A stretch of 50,252 nucleotides of DNA from Caballeronia hypogeia (GCF_001544875.2 NZ_FCOA02000046.1:1-50252); one strand, 5' to 3'; positions 35,161 to 43,953 are shown, numbered from the stretch's first letter. Numbers and translations are program-made. Notes: generated from the letters alone by a model not told the origin.

Positions 35161-36099
35161 TCACGAAGCGCGCGCGTAGTAAATATTCTGCGGATGCCGC
35201 GCTTCGGCGAAGAAGAACCAGCGTTCGGCGATCAGTCCCAGATACTGCGTGACGAACGCAACGCCGAACAACACGGCCGATTGCGACGTGATGCCCGCGA
35301 GCATCATGACGAACGGCAAGCCGAACGCGCCGACGAGAAACGTCCACTTGATGCGCGCGATCGCCTCCGCCGAGCGTCCATGAAAGAACTCGCGCAGATT
35401 GAATGCGCCGGCGGTGAAGCCGCGCGATTTCTGCACGACGTTGTCTCCCTTGATGCCCGTCGCACTCTGCACCGTGGATTTAGGACGCAGCCGCGCATTG
35501 CGCTTGAGCGACGCCACGCGCGAGATGCATCCCGCGAGCGTCAGCGTACACGCGCAGGCCGCGAGCCCCGCGACGAGCGATGGCGCGAGCCACGCCGCGC
35601 ACGCTGTCCCGAGCGTGAATCCTGAAGCGCAGCCGAGCAGCACGAAGTTGACCATCGTGAGCGGCGTCGCCCATTCCTGCAGGAAGCGCAGGCATGCGTA
35701 GATCATCGCGGTGCAGACGAACAGCGCGGCCGACGCGATCACGCCGACCAGGCCGACGACGAGCGACCACGACGCGCCGAGCCAATGCGCGATGCCGTAA
35801 AGCGCGGCGCACGCGAGAAACGCGGGCAGGCACAGACATTCGCGCGAGAGCCACGACGTGCGCCACATCGCGATGGCGCGCCACGCGCGCTCGGGATGTC
35901 CGAGATGGAAGAACGAGGCGATCAGCCCAAGGCCGCCGAGCGCCACCGAGAACGCCGCCCCGACGATAAAGAACATCTGCGCAGGCGCGACGATCAAGCC
36001 GAGCTTTGCGAGCACCTCGACGCCGACGAGCGCGATCAGCAGACCTTGCGCGGCGCCGCTTAATGTCGTGAGAAAAACGACGGAAAACGCGGGTTTCAT
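35161..36099 (-). CDS. soeC: Sulfite dehydrogenase membrane anchor SoeC-like (DmsC family)
   Basis: A 312-residue membrane protein with about eight hydrophobic segments, of the DmsC/SoeC quinone-linked anchor type. SLIASFFHLGHPERAWRAI and the cytoplasmic loop KSRGFTAGAFNLREFFHGRS are typical. It would bind the SoeA-SoeB dimer to the cytoplasmic face of the inner membrane and pass electrons to quinone. GGAG about seven bases before the ATG (minus strand) supports the start. It is the last gene of yeiH-soeA-soeB-soeC. DMSO reductase anchor is the alternative reading of the family, which the YeiH context makes less likely. Confidence 0.82.
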   Translation of the reverse strand: MKPAFSVVFLTTLSGAAQGLLIALVGVEVLAKLGLIVAPAQMFFIVGAAFSVALGGLGLIASFFHLGHPERAWRAIAMWRTSWLSRECLCLPAFLACAALYGIAHWLGASWSLVVGLVGVIASAALFVCTAMIYACLRFLQEWATPLTMVNFVLLGCASGFTLGTACAAWLAPSLVAGLAACACTLTLAGCISRVASLKRNARLRPKSTVQSATGIKGDNVVQKSRGFTAGAFNLREFFHGRSAEAIARIKWTFLVGAFGLPFVMMLAGITSQSAVLFGVAFVTQYLGLIAERWFFFAEARHPQNIYYARAS

Positions 36100-36118
36100 A
36101 TCGATCTCCGGTCCTGGG

Positions 36119-36847
36119 TCACACGCGCACGGCCATGGACGCGAGGTTCAGTTCGCCGTGTGCTTCGAGTTCATCGGTGTTGTCCGAGTGGCAACCGCAC
36201 GAACCGCCGCTGCCGCATGCATGCACCGCGTTCACGGGTTTGCGCGGCAGGTAATGATTCGCTGGCCGCGTCTCCCATTCGGGCATCAGCTGATAGCCGC
36301 CGCGCTCCCTGATGGCCTTCGACACCACCGACTCCGGATCGTGAATATCGCCGAAGAGCCGCGCCGAAGTCGGGCACGCGAGCACGCATGCCGGTTTGCG
36401 ATCGCGCTCGGGCAGCGCCTCGTTATAGATGCGATCCGCGCACAGCGTGCACTTCGTCATCTCCTTGCGCTCTTCGTCGAGTTCGCGCGCGCCGTAGGGG
36501 CACGCCCACGCGCAGTACTTGCAGCCGATGCACTTGTCGAAGTCCACCAGCACGAGGCCGTCTTCCTTGCGCTTGTAGCTCGCGCCGGTCGGGCAGACCG
36601 GCACGCACGGCGGGTCTTCGCAGTGCAGGCACGACTTAGGAAAGTGAATCGTGTCGGCGAGCGGAAATTCGCCGGCTTCATAGGTCTGCACGCGATTGAA
36701 GAAGGTGCCGGAAGGATCCGCGTCGTAGGGACGCTGATCCGCGAGACTGCCCGCTTCGCCGGACGTGTTCCACTCCTTGCAACTCGTCACGCATGCATGG
36801 CATCCGACGCAGACATTCAAATCGATCACGAGAGCCATTTGAGTCAT
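36119..36847 (-). CDS. soeB: 4Fe-4S ferredoxin-type subunit, SoeB-like
   Basis: A 242-residue protein with four cysteine clusters of the DmsB type (CVGCHACVTSCKEWN; CLHCEDPPCVPVCPTGA; CIGCKYCAWACPYGAR; CTLCADRI...CVLACPTSARLFGD), binding four 4Fe-4S clusters. It transfers electrons from the molybdenum subunit to the membrane anchor. There is no signal peptide, so it is cytoplasmic. The C-terminal tail holds extra cysteines (ACGSGGSCGC). GGAG stands six bases before the ATG. It starts 11 bases after soeA and ends 19 bases before soeC. Confidence 0.88.
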   Translation of the reverse strand: MTQMALVIDLNVCVGCHACVTSCKEWNTSGEAGSLADQRPYDADPSGTFFNRVQTYEAGEFPLADTIHFPKSCLHCEDPPCVPVCPTGASYKRKEDGLVLVDFDKCIGCKYCAWACPYGARELDEERKEMTKCTLCADRIYNEALPERDRKPACVLACPTSARLFGDIHDPESVVSKAIRERGGYQLMPEWETRPANHYLPRKPVNAVHACGSGGSCGCHSDNTDELEAHGELNLASMAVRV

Positions 36848-36858
36848 GCTGGTCTCCT

Positions 36859-39789
36859 TCAGTTGTTTGCATCACGCTTGATGGCGTTGCGCAAGCGCGC
36901 CGCGAATTCGCCGCGTCCGGCGAAGTACGTCTGCACGACGCGCTGAATCGTGCCGGTCATGCCGGGCGATGGCTGCATTGGCGCGAATTGCGGCAGCGTG
37001 TGGCGCGCATCGGCCTCCGCCGGATAGACGCGCACGCGCACGTCGTACCACGCGGCCTGTCCGGTGATTGGATCGGAGTTCGAGAGGCGCATGCCTTCGC
37101 GCGCGGACGCGGGCAACTCATCCGTAATGAGGTGATTGAGCAGAAAGCCGCGCTGCGATTCGTTCGCGTCCGGCCCGAGACTCCACGCGCCCGACGCCTT
37201 GCCGATCGCGTTCCATGTCCACACGGTGCCCGGTTCCACCGTTTCGCTATAACGCGCCATGCAGCGCACCTTGCCCCATTGCGATTCGACGTAAATCCAG
37301 CCGCCGTCCTCGATGCCGTTCGCCTTCGCCATGCGCGGATTCATGTACAGCAGGTTCTCGCCGTGAATCTGCCGCAGCCACGCGTTCTGCGAGTCCCACG
37401 AGTGATACATGGCCATGGGGCGTTGCGTGACGGCCGCGAGCGGGTATTGCGTCAGATCGGTGGTATCGAGTTCGAGCGGCGCGTACCAGAACGGCAGCGG
37501 ATCGAAGTACTGCTCGATGCGCGCCCGCAGATGATCGGGCGGCTGGCGTCCTTGCGTGCGTCCCTGCGCGGCGAGGCGAAACTTCTGCATCACGTCGGAG
37601 TAGAGCTGGATCAGGATCGGCGCCTCGAACTTGCGAAAGCCCTTCTCGACGGCGAATCGCAGATACGGCCCGTTCTGCCCGCGCATGTACTGCAGCGATT
37701 CCGGCAACGTGTAGTGATAGACGCAATCGTGCTTTGCGTACTCTTCCCACTGATTCGGATTCGGCTCGCCGACGAGCGCGTCGCGGCCATCCTTGCCGCG
37801 CCAGCCGATCAGAAAGCCGACGCCCGAGCCCGGCGCGGTCTGATGATTGACGATGAAATCCGGATAGTCGCGATACTTGCGCTCGCCTTCGGGTGTGGTG
37901 AACGCGGGCAGCTTCAGACGACTGCCGAGCTCGACCAGCACTTCCTGGAAGGGCCGGCATTCGCCCGTGCGCGGCACGACCGGCACGCGCACCGAGTCGA
38001 CGGGGCCGTCGAATTCGGAGATCGGGCGGTCGAGCATCGACATCGCATCGTGGCGTTCGAGATAGGTCGTGTCGGGCAGGATCAGATCGGCGAACGCGGT
38101 CATCTCCGACTGGAACGCATCGCACACGACGATGAACGGAATCTTGTACTCGCCGTTATCGTGCTTGTCGGCGAGCATCTTGCGCACTTCCGTCGTGTTC
38201 ATCGACGAGTTCCATGCCATGTTGGCCATGAAAATCATCAACGTGTCGATGGTGTACGGGTCGCCGCGCCATGCGTTGGTGATGACGCTGTGCATCACGC
38301 CGTGCACCGCGAGCGGATACTCCCACGAGAATGCCTTGTCGATGCGCGCGGGCGTGCCGTCATCGTGAATGAACAGGTCGCCGGGCGCGGCGGGCCAGCC
38401 GAGCGGACCGGCGGCGAGCGGCGTGTTGGGCTTCACCTGATCCGGATGATTCGGCGGTTTCGCCGATGGCGGCACCGCGCGCGGAAACGGCGACTTGTGC
38501 CTGAAGCCACCCGGACGGTCGATCGTGCCGAGGAGCGACATCAGCACCGCGAGCGCGCGGATCGACTGGAAACCGTTCGAGTGCGCGGCGAGCCCGCGCA
38601 TCGCGTGAAAGGCGATCGGGTTGCCCGTTACCGTGTCGTGCTTTCTGCCCCAGCAATCGGTCCATGGAATCGGCAGCGTGATCTTGTGCTCGCGGCTCAC
38701 CTGGATCATTTCGGCGGCGAGGCGTTTGATCGTCGCCACGGGAATGCCGGTGATGTCCGCCGCCCATTCGGGCGTACATGGCGCCGCCTGTTCGCGCAGC
38801 AGCGCGAAGGAGGGCGTGACGGGCGTGCCGTCGTCGAGCGTGTAACGGCCGTCGAGCGCGGGCTCCGCGGCGTCCGCATGATGCGCCACCGCGCGATTCG
38901 TCTTCGTGTCCCACCACAGATGATTCTGCGGAAAGAGGGCATTGCCCTCGGGCGCGTTGCCGTCCTTCACGAAGAGGCCGAAGGAGTCGCTCGCTTCGTT
39001 CATGTCGAGCAGCTCGGCCGCGTTCGTGTAGCGCGTGACGAACTCGTGATCGTATGCGTCGGCGGCGATGAGTTCGTGCATCAGCGCCATGAAGAGCGCG
39101 CCATCGGTGCCGGGACGGATCGGCACCCATTCATCGGCGATCGCCGCGTAGCCCGTGCGGATCGGATTGATCGCGATGAAGCGTCCGCCCGCGCGCTTGA
39201 ACTTCGAAATGGCGATCTTGAGCGGATTCGAATGATGATCTTCCGCCGTGCCGATCATGAAGAAGAGCTTCGCGCGATCCAGATCGGGACCGCCGAATTC
39301 CCAGAACGAGCCGCCGATCGTGTAGATCATGCCCGCAGCCATGTTCGATGAGCAGAAGCCGCCGTGCGCGGCGTAATTGGGCGTGCCGAAGTTCTTGGCG
39401 AAGAGGCCGGTCAGCGCCTGCATCTGGTCGCGTCCGGTGAAGAGCGCGAACTTCTTCGGATCGGTGGCGCGCAGATGGGCGAGCCGTTTTTCGAGGGTGT
39501 CGAGCGCGACATCCCATGAGACAGGCTCGAACTGCGCCTCGCCGCGCAGCGCATCCTTCTTGCGCATGAGCGGCTGTGTGAGACGCGCGGGCGAATACTG
39601 CTTCATGATGCCCGACGCGCCTTTCGCGCAGATCACGCCCTGATTGAGCGGATGATTCGGATTGCCGTCGATGTATCTGACTTCGCCGTCGCGCAGATGC
39701 ACGCGGATGCCGCAGCGGCATGCGCACATGTAGCACGTCGTGGTCTTGACATCGAGCTTTTCGTTCTGGGTGCGAGCGCCGTGTTCCAT
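36859..39789 (-). CDS. soeA: Molybdopterin oxidoreductase, SoeA-like cytoplasmic sulfite dehydrogenase catalytic subunit
   Basis: A 976-residue molybdoenzyme of the DMSO reductase superfamily. Cys19, Cys22, Cys26 and Cys54 (CYMCACRCG...VICAKG) bind a 4Fe-4S cluster. Cys146 in HGGFCSSNMA is the probable molybdenum ligand. The C-terminal molydopterin-dinucleotide-binding domain is present (VRVYPAE). No twin-arginine signal precedes the cysteine motif, so it stays in the cytoplasm, unlike DmsA or PhsA. That, its length, the SoeB/SoeC partners and the yeiH gene upstream fit SoeABC, which oxidises sulfite to sulfate at the membrane. GGAGGAG precedes the ATG at 39789; a 10-residue upstream extension is not needed. 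Confidence 0.82.
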   Translation of the reverse strand: MEHGARTQNEKLDVKTTTCYMCACRCGIRVHLRDGEVRYIDGNPNHPLNQGVICAKGASGIMKQYSPARLTQPLMRKKDALRGEAQFEPVSWDVALDTLEKRLAHLRATDPKKFALFTGRDQMQALTGLFAKNFGTPNYAAHGGFCSSNMAAGMIYTIGGSFWEFGGPDLDRAKLFFMIGTAEDHHSNPLKIAISKFKRAGGRFIAINPIRTGYAAIADEWVPIRPGTDGALFMALMHELIAADAYDHEFVTRYTNAAELLDMNEASDSFGLFVKDGNAPEGNALFPQNHLWWDTKTNRAVAHHADAAEPALDGRYTLDDGTPVTPSFALLREQAAPCTPEWAADITGIPVATIKRLAAEMIQVSREHKITLPIPWTDCWGRKHDTVTGNPIAFHAMRGLAAHSNGFQSIRALAVLMSLLGTIDRPGGFRHKSPFPRAVPPSAKPPNHPDQVKPNTPLAAGPLGWPAAPGDLFIHDDGTPARIDKAFSWEYPLAVHGVMHSVITNAWRGDPYTIDTLMIFMANMAWNSSMNTTEVRKMLADKHDNGEYKIPFIVVCDAFQSEMTAFADLILPDTTYLERHDAMSMLDRPISEFDGPVDSVRVPVVPRTGECRPFQEVLVELGSRLKLPAFTTPEGERKYRDYPDFIVNHQTAPGSGVGFLIGWRGKDGRDALVGEPNPNQWEEYAKHDCVYHYTLPESLQYMRGQNGPYLRFAVEKGFRKFEAPILIQLYSDVMQKFRLAAQGRTQGRQPPDHLRARIEQYFDPLPFWYAPLELDTTDLTQYPLAAVTQRPMAMYHSWDSQNAWLRQIHGENLLYMNPRMAKANGIEDGGWIYVESQWGKVRCMARYSETVEPGTVWTWNAIGKASGAWSLGPDANESQRGFLLNHLITDELPASAREGMRLSNSDPITGQAAWYDVRVRVYPAEADARHTLPQFAPMQPSPGMTGTIQRVVQTYFAGRGEFAARLRNAIKRDANN

Positions 39790-39872
39790 GAGTGCTCCTC
39801 CAAAAACGATAATGCGCAACGAGGCGTGTTGCGCGTTATCGGTACTTCAGTGCCGGCCCTTCAGTGCATCCT

Positions 39873-40946
39873 TCAGCCGAAGAGGCGTTCGACGCCGAGC
39901 GTGATCAGCAGACCGCCGCCGATCAGCCACACATACAGGATCGCACCGGTGGCAAGGGCACGGGGGCCTGCCTGACGAATCTGCGCGATGCGGGTTTCCA
40001 TGCCGAGCGCGGTCATGGCCATCGTGAGCGCGAAGGTGTCGAGCATGTTGATGGTGCTGGTCGCGACCGCCGGCAGCACGTTCAGCGAGTTCACGATGAC
40101 GAGCGCGAGAAATCCGAGCGCGAACCAGGGCACCGCGATCTTGCCTTTGCCTTGCGCGCCGCCTTCACTCGATGCGTTGCGCGAGCGGCTGATCCAGAAG
40201 CCGATCACGAGCAGCACGGGCACCAGCAACATCACGCGCGTCATCTTGACGATGGTGGCGATATGCGTCGCTTCGGGGCTCACGTTGCTCGCCGCGCCGA
40301 CGACCTGCGCCACTTCGTGAATCGTGCCGCCGAAGAACAGGCCCGCGCCGAGCGTGTCGAGATGCAGCCAGCCGGCGTTGAGCGCGAGCGGATAGAGGAA
40401 CATCGAGAGCGTGCCGAACAGCACGACGCTGCCGACCGCCATCGCGCTCTTGTGCGGCTTCGATTGCAGCGTCGATTCGAACGCGAGCACCGCCGCCGCG
40501 CCGCAGATCGCGCTGCCCGCCGCCGTGAGGAGCGCGGTGTCGCGATCGAGCTTCATCAGCTTCATGCCGGCCCAGGTGCCGATCACGAGCGTGCTGACGA
40601 CCACCAGCACCGACACCGTGAAGCCGGAGATGCCCACTTGCGCGATTTCCTGAAGACTCACGCGCAAGCCGAAGAAAGCGACCGCGATTCGCAGGAGTTT
40701 GCGCGCGGAGAAGTTGACGCCGGCGGCCCAGCTCTCGGGCATGCCGTGACGCAGCGCATTGCCATAGATCGCACCCGCGACGATCCCGACGATCAGCGGG
40801 CTGATCCCCAGCCCGGCGATGGCGGGCACGGCGGCGAGCCGCGTGACGGCCGCGGCGAACAGCGCGACGAAGAGAATGCCGTTGAGCTGTCCACGAGTGG
40901 AGGACGCGGCTGGCGCCAGAGTTTGAGATGACGGAATCGTGGACAT
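39873..40946 (-). CDS. yeiH: YeiH-family putative sulfur-oxyanion exporter
   Basis: A 357-residue polytopic protein with about ten hydrophobic segments. It matches YeiH (conserved hypothetical 698 family): LGISPLIVGIVAGAIYGN, AVAFFGLRVSLQEI and GGTIHEVAQVVGAAS. Homologues are annotated as putative sulfate exporters; a role in sulfite resistance under the LysR regulator YeiE has been reported in enterobacteria, as I recall. It is the first gene of the operon with soeABC (83 bases to soeA) and is divergent from the CysL/YeiE-like gene. Its start has no clear ribosome site. A palindromic core AACCGGTT (40952-40959) lies just upstream; see rejected items. Confidence 0.86.
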   Translation of the reverse strand: MSTIPSSQTLAPAASSTRGQLNGILFVALFAAAVTRLAAVPAIAGLGISPLIVGIVAGAIYGNALRHGMPESWAAGVNFSARKLLRIAVAFFGLRVSLQEIAQVGISGFTVSVLVVVSTLVIGTWAGMKLMKLDRDTALLTAAGSAICGAAAVLAFESTLQSKPHKSAMAVGSVVLFGTLSMFLYPLALNAGWLHLDTLGAGLFFGGTIHEVAQVVGAASNVSPEATHIATIVKMTRVMLLVPVLLVIGFWISRSRNASSEGGAQGKGKIAVPWFALGFLALVIVNSLNVLPAVATSTINMLDTFALTMAMTALGMETRIAQIRQAGPRALATGAILYVWLIGGGLLITLGVERLFG

Positions 40947-40979
40947 GGTTGAACCGGTTGGTAAGTTGGATGTGTCGAT

Positions 40980-41047
40980 GGGCTAATCCTATTCTCGATA
41001 TATGAATATGAAAAATCGTGATTTAGAATGTAAACTATCGGATTAGC
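40980..41047. promoter_or_regulatory. Divergent yeiH / LysR operator-promoter region
   Basis: An AT-rich intergenic region. TATTC-N9-GAATA (40990-41008) is a dyad of the LysR type, with T-N11-A inside it. A second, wider dyad GCTAATCC ... GGATTAGC (40982-40989 and 41040-41047) flanks it with 50 bases between. LTTR regulators commonly bind such pairs between divergent genes. The assignment to this regulator is inference. Confidence 0.5.
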
Positions 41048-41062
41048 TTATATTTGATAGCG

Positions 41063-41953
41063 ATGACCCCGGAACAACTGATAACTTTCGCGACGGTTGC
41101 GGAGCACGGCAATATCAGCCGCGCGGCGGTGGCGCTGCACTTGTCGCAGCCCGCCGTGTCGGGGCAGTTGCGGCTTTTGCAGGAGGAATTCGGCGAGCCG
41201 CTCTATCAGCGCGATGGTCGCGGCGTGCGCCTGACAGCCGCCGGCGAGCAGTTGCTCGGCCACGCGGACCGCCTGCGTGAGACTTTCCGTCAGGCGCACG
41301 CGCTGCGCGACGCGTTGCGCGGGCTCGAACGCGGCACGCTGCGCATCGGCGCGAGCACGACGCCCGCGAGCTATCTGCTGCCGTATCTGATCGCGGCATT
41401 TCACAAGCGCTTCCCCGATGTCGTCGTGAAGACCATCGACGGCAACACGGCCGACATCGTCGCGGCGCTCGGTTCGCTCGATATCGCGTTGATCGAAGGC
41501 TCGCCGGGCCAAGATTTGCCGCTCGGCACGACCATCACGCCGTGGCGCGAGGACGAGATCGTCGCGATCCTGCCGAACGGCCACCCGCTTTACGGCAGGC
41601 GCGAGGCCGTTACGCTCGGGGACCTGAGCGCGCATCCACTGGTCCTGCGCGAGCCGGGCTCGGGCGTGCGGCAGATCATCGAGCGCGCGTTCGCGGACAG
41701 CGGCGCGGCGATGCGCGTCGCGCTGGAAATCGCGGGCGTGGAGGGCGTGAAGGAGGCGGTGCGGGCGGGCATGGGCATAGGTTTCGTGTCGGCCATGTCG
41801 ATCCGACACGAAGACAGCGCGCTGCAACGCGTGCGCATCGCACCCAAACCGCTGACCCGGCGTTTCTCGATTCTGCTGCCGCATGCGGCGACGCCATCGC
41901 GCGTCGCGGCCCGCTTTCTCGAGCTTTGCGAAGAGCCGGGCTTGTTTGGCTAG
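41063..41953 (+). CDS. LysR-family regulator of CysL/YeiE type
   Basis: A 296-residue LTTR. The helix-turn-helix is MTPEQLITFATVAEHGNISRAAVALHLSQPAVSGQLRLLQEEFG, with effector domain from about residue 90. GASTTPASYLLPYLIAAFHKRFPDV and LREPGSGVRQIIERAF resemble the CysL/YeiE family, whose members control sulfur-oxidation and sulfite-response genes. Divergent from yeiH-soeABC, it is the likely regulator of that operon. ATG 41063 is preferred over a TTG at 41054; no strong ribosome site is visible. The effector could be sulfite or a related ion, by inference only. Confidence 0.85.
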   Translation: MTPEQLITFATVAEHGNISRAAVALHLSQPAVSGQLRLLQEEFGEPLYQRDGRGVRLTAAGEQLLGHADRLRETFRQAHALRDALRGLERGTLRIGASTTPASYLLPYLIAAFHKRFPDVVVKTIDGNTADIVAALGSLDIALIEGSPGQDLPLGTTITPWREDEIVAILPNGHPLYGRREAVTLGDLSAHPLVLREPGSGVRQIIERAFADSGAAMRVALEIAGVEGVKEAVRAGMGIGFVSAMSIRHEDSALQRVRIAPKPLTRRFSILLPHAATPSRVAARFLELCEEPGLFG

Positions 41954-42040
41954 GGAATTCCACTATGGCGCGTGGACGGCGCTCTGGCGCACCATTCGTT
42001 CTCAACACGGGCGCTGCGGCGTCCTTTTTGAAAATCGTTT

Positions 42041-42056
42041 ATGGAACCGGTTCCAT
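42041..42056. promoter_or_regulatory. PtxS-type operator upstream of kguE
   Basis: A 16-base perfect palindrome, ATGGAACCGGTTCCAT. Its core differs at only two positions from TGAAACCGGTTTCA, the operator I know for Pseudomonas PtxS. It lies 31 bases before the kguE ATG, and a TTGAAA hexamer (42028-42033) suggests that the operator overlaps the promoter. The PtxS-like gene is the last one of this cluster. Confidence 0.75.
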
Positions 42057-42086
42057 TCTTGATTTTGGGGCCGAAACCGATGCGAG

Positions 42087-42908
42087 ATGCAATTGAACCA
42101 AATTTCCAGAACCGATGATTTACCCGATGTGGTGATTGTCGCGAGCGCCTTCGGCGCGGACCAGATCCGTCGCGACGGTCACGCCGTCTGGGCGGCTGCG
42201 GCGGCGCGCGCGGGCGCGAACGGCTTCGAGGTGCGTCGCGAGCTGTTCGCCAGCGACGACGACTCACAGCCCGCAGCACTTGCACGACTCGGCGAGCGGA
42301 TTCGCGCGCAGGGTTTGTGGGCGGTGTATTCGACGCCCGCGACGCTGTTCCGCGACGACGGCGCGCTCGATATGGACGCGCTGCGTCTCGCCATCGACGA
42401 GGCGGCGGCGCTCGGCGCGCACATCGTCAAGTTGCAGCTTGGCGGCATGCACAGCGGCGTCGCGACCGATGCCGCCACGCTCGATCGTCTGATCACTGGC
42501 GTCGCGGCATCGAAGGCGCGCGTCGTCGTGGAGAACGGGCAACTGCAGGCGGGGGGCACGATCGACGCATTCGAGACGCTTTTCGCCGCGCTGCCGACCG
42601 GCGAGAGCGACGGCCGCCTCACGATGACTTTCGATACCGGCAACTGGCTTTGGGCCGGACAAGACCCGCTCGACGCCGCGAAACGCCTCTCACGGCATGT
42701 CAGCTACGTGCACTGCAAATCAGTGATGGGCGAGGGCGCGCGCCGGTTTGCCGCGGCGCCCGCGAACGGCGACACGCGCTTCGCGACGCTTCTGGCGCAT
42801 TTGCCGGGCGCCATGCCGCGCGGCATCGAGTATCCGTTCATTTCCGGCCCGGACGCTTCGCTCGACGCGGACGCCGCGCGCCAGGTCGCCCGCATCGCGG
42901 CATTTTGA
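42087..42908 (+). CDS. kguE: Sugar phosphate isomerase/epimerase-like protein, KguE
   Basis: A 273-residue TIM-barrel protein of the xylose isomerase-like/AP-endonuclease-2 family. Acidic and His residues of a metal site are visible (VKLQLGGMHSG, VVVENGQL, MTFDTGNWLW, YVHCKS). KguE is the first gene of the Pseudomonas kguEKTD operon; its exact step in 2-ketogluconate use is uncertain even there. The gene order and PtxS operator support the name. The ribosome site before ATG 42087 is weak. A GCATTNN heptamer array starts in its last codons. Confidence 0.82.
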   Translation: MQLNQISRTDDLPDVVIVASAFGADQIRRDGHAVWAAAAARAGANGFEVRRELFASDDDSQPAALARLGERIRAQGLWAVYSTPATLFRDDGALDMDALRLAIDEAAALGAHIVKLQLGGMHSGVATDAATLDRLITGVAASKARVVVENGQLQAGGTIDAFETLFAALPTGESDGRLTMTFDTGNWLWAGQDPLDAAKRLSRHVSYVHCKSVMGEGARRFAAAPANGDTRFATLLAHLPGAMPRGIEYPFISGPDASLDADAARQVARIAAF

Positions 42909-42934
42909 ATTACGCATTTTGCATTCAGCATTCA
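42900..42934 (+). repeat. Heptamer tandem array (GCATTNN) between kguE and kguK
   Basis: Five 7-base units in phase: GCATTTT, GAATTAC, GCATTTT, GCATTCA, GCATTCA. The first includes the end of kguE. A similar array in the opposite orientation lies at 50138-50172. Confidence 0.65.
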
Positions 42935-42951
42935 TTCGCAAAGGACCCGAC

Positions 42952-43953
42952 ATGCAAGCAACGTCTGAAGCCCTCGATATCGTCACTTACGGAGAAGCCA
43001 TGACGATGTTCGTCGCGGCCGAGACCGGCGATCTGGCGAAGGCCGGCCAGTTCACCAAGCGCGCCGCGGGCGCGGATCTGAATGTCGCGATCGGTCTGTC
43101 GCGCCTCGGGTTCAGGGTGGGCTGGATGAGCCGGGTGGGCAACGATTCGTTCGGCCGCTATGTGCTCGACGTGCTGGCCGCCGAAGGCATCGACGCGCGT
43201 CGCGTCACCATCGACGAGCGCTATCCGACCGGCTTCCAGCTGAAGGGCAAATGCGATGACGGCAGTGATCCGGCCGTCGAATACTTCCGCAAGGGCTCGG
43301 CCGCGAGCCATCTGTCGCTCGACGACTACGCGGCCGACTACGTGCTGGGCGCGCGTCACCTGCATCTGACGGGCGTGGCGCCCGCCATTTCCGCGACCTC
43401 GCGCGAGCTCGCGTTCCACATGGCGCGCGAAATGCGTGCGGCAGGCAAGACGATCTCGTTCGACCCGAATCTGCGTCCGACGCTGTGGCCTTCGCGCGAG
43501 GCGATGGCCGAATCGCTCAACGCGCTTGCCGCGCTGGCCGACTGGGTGTTGCCGGGCGTGTCCGAAGGTCTGACGCTGACCGGCTACGCGAAGCCCGAGG
43601 ACATCGCATCGTTCTATCTCGACCGGGGCGCCAGGGGCGTGGTGGTGAAGCTGGGCGCCCACGGTGCGTACTTCCGCACGGCGGAGGGCGATCAGGGCAT
43701 CGTGCCGGGCGTGCCGGTGGCGAATGTCGTCGATACGGTCGGCGCGGGAGATGGCTTCGCGGTCGGCGTCGTGAGTGCGCTGCTCGAAGGGCGCGACGTG
43801 CGTCATGCCATCGCGCGCGGCAACCGCATCGGCGCGCTGGCGATTCAGGTGATCGGCGACAGTGAAGGTTTGCCGACGCGCGCCGCGCTCGATCTGCTCG
43901 AAGCACAGGATTCCAACGACAAGACGGCCAAAGCCGCGTTCGATCTGGCCTGA
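42952..43953 (+). CDS. kguK: 2-ketogluconate kinase, PfkB family
   Basis: A 333-residue PfkB kinase. The N-terminal YGEAMTMFVAAE and RAAGADLNVAIGLSRLG, the sugar-binding region, and the C-terminal VDTVGAGDGFAVG with catalytic Asp267 are intact. In the kgu pathway it phosphorylates 2-ketogluconate to 2-keto-6-phosphogluconate. On sequence alone it could be a 2-keto-3-deoxygluconate kinase; the operon decides. AAGGA about seven bases before ATG 42952 supports the start. It is the second gene of the cluster. Confidence 0.86.
   Translation: MQATSEALDIVTYGEAMTMFVAAETGDLAKAGQFTKRAAGADLNVAIGLSRLGFRVGWMSRVGNDSFGRYVLDVLAAEGIDARRVTIDERYPTGFQLKGKCDDGSDPAVEYFRKGSAASHLSLDDYAADYVLGARHLHLTGVAPAISATSRELAFHMAREMRAAGKTISFDPNLRPTLWPSREAMAESLNALAALADWVLPGVSEGLTLTGYAKPEDIASFYLDRGARGVVVKLGAHGAYFRTAEGDQGIVPGVPVANVVDTVGAGDGFAVGVVSALLEGRDVRHAIARGNRIGALAIQVIGDSEGLPTRAALDLLEAQDSNDKTAKAAFDLA

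Noticed and set aside
36793..39351. 852-codon open frame on the plus strand
   Set aside because: It lies antisense to soeA/soeB, whose domains are clear. It is Arg/Ala/Val-rich as expected for the complement of a high-GC gene and has no recognisable domain.
40952..40959. AACCGGTT core upstream of yeiH, similar to the PtxS operator core
   Set aside because: Only the 8-base centre matches; the flanks (TTG / GGT) are not palindromic. A self-complementary 8-mer in GC-rich DNA is likely by chance, and there is no metabolic reason for PtxS control.
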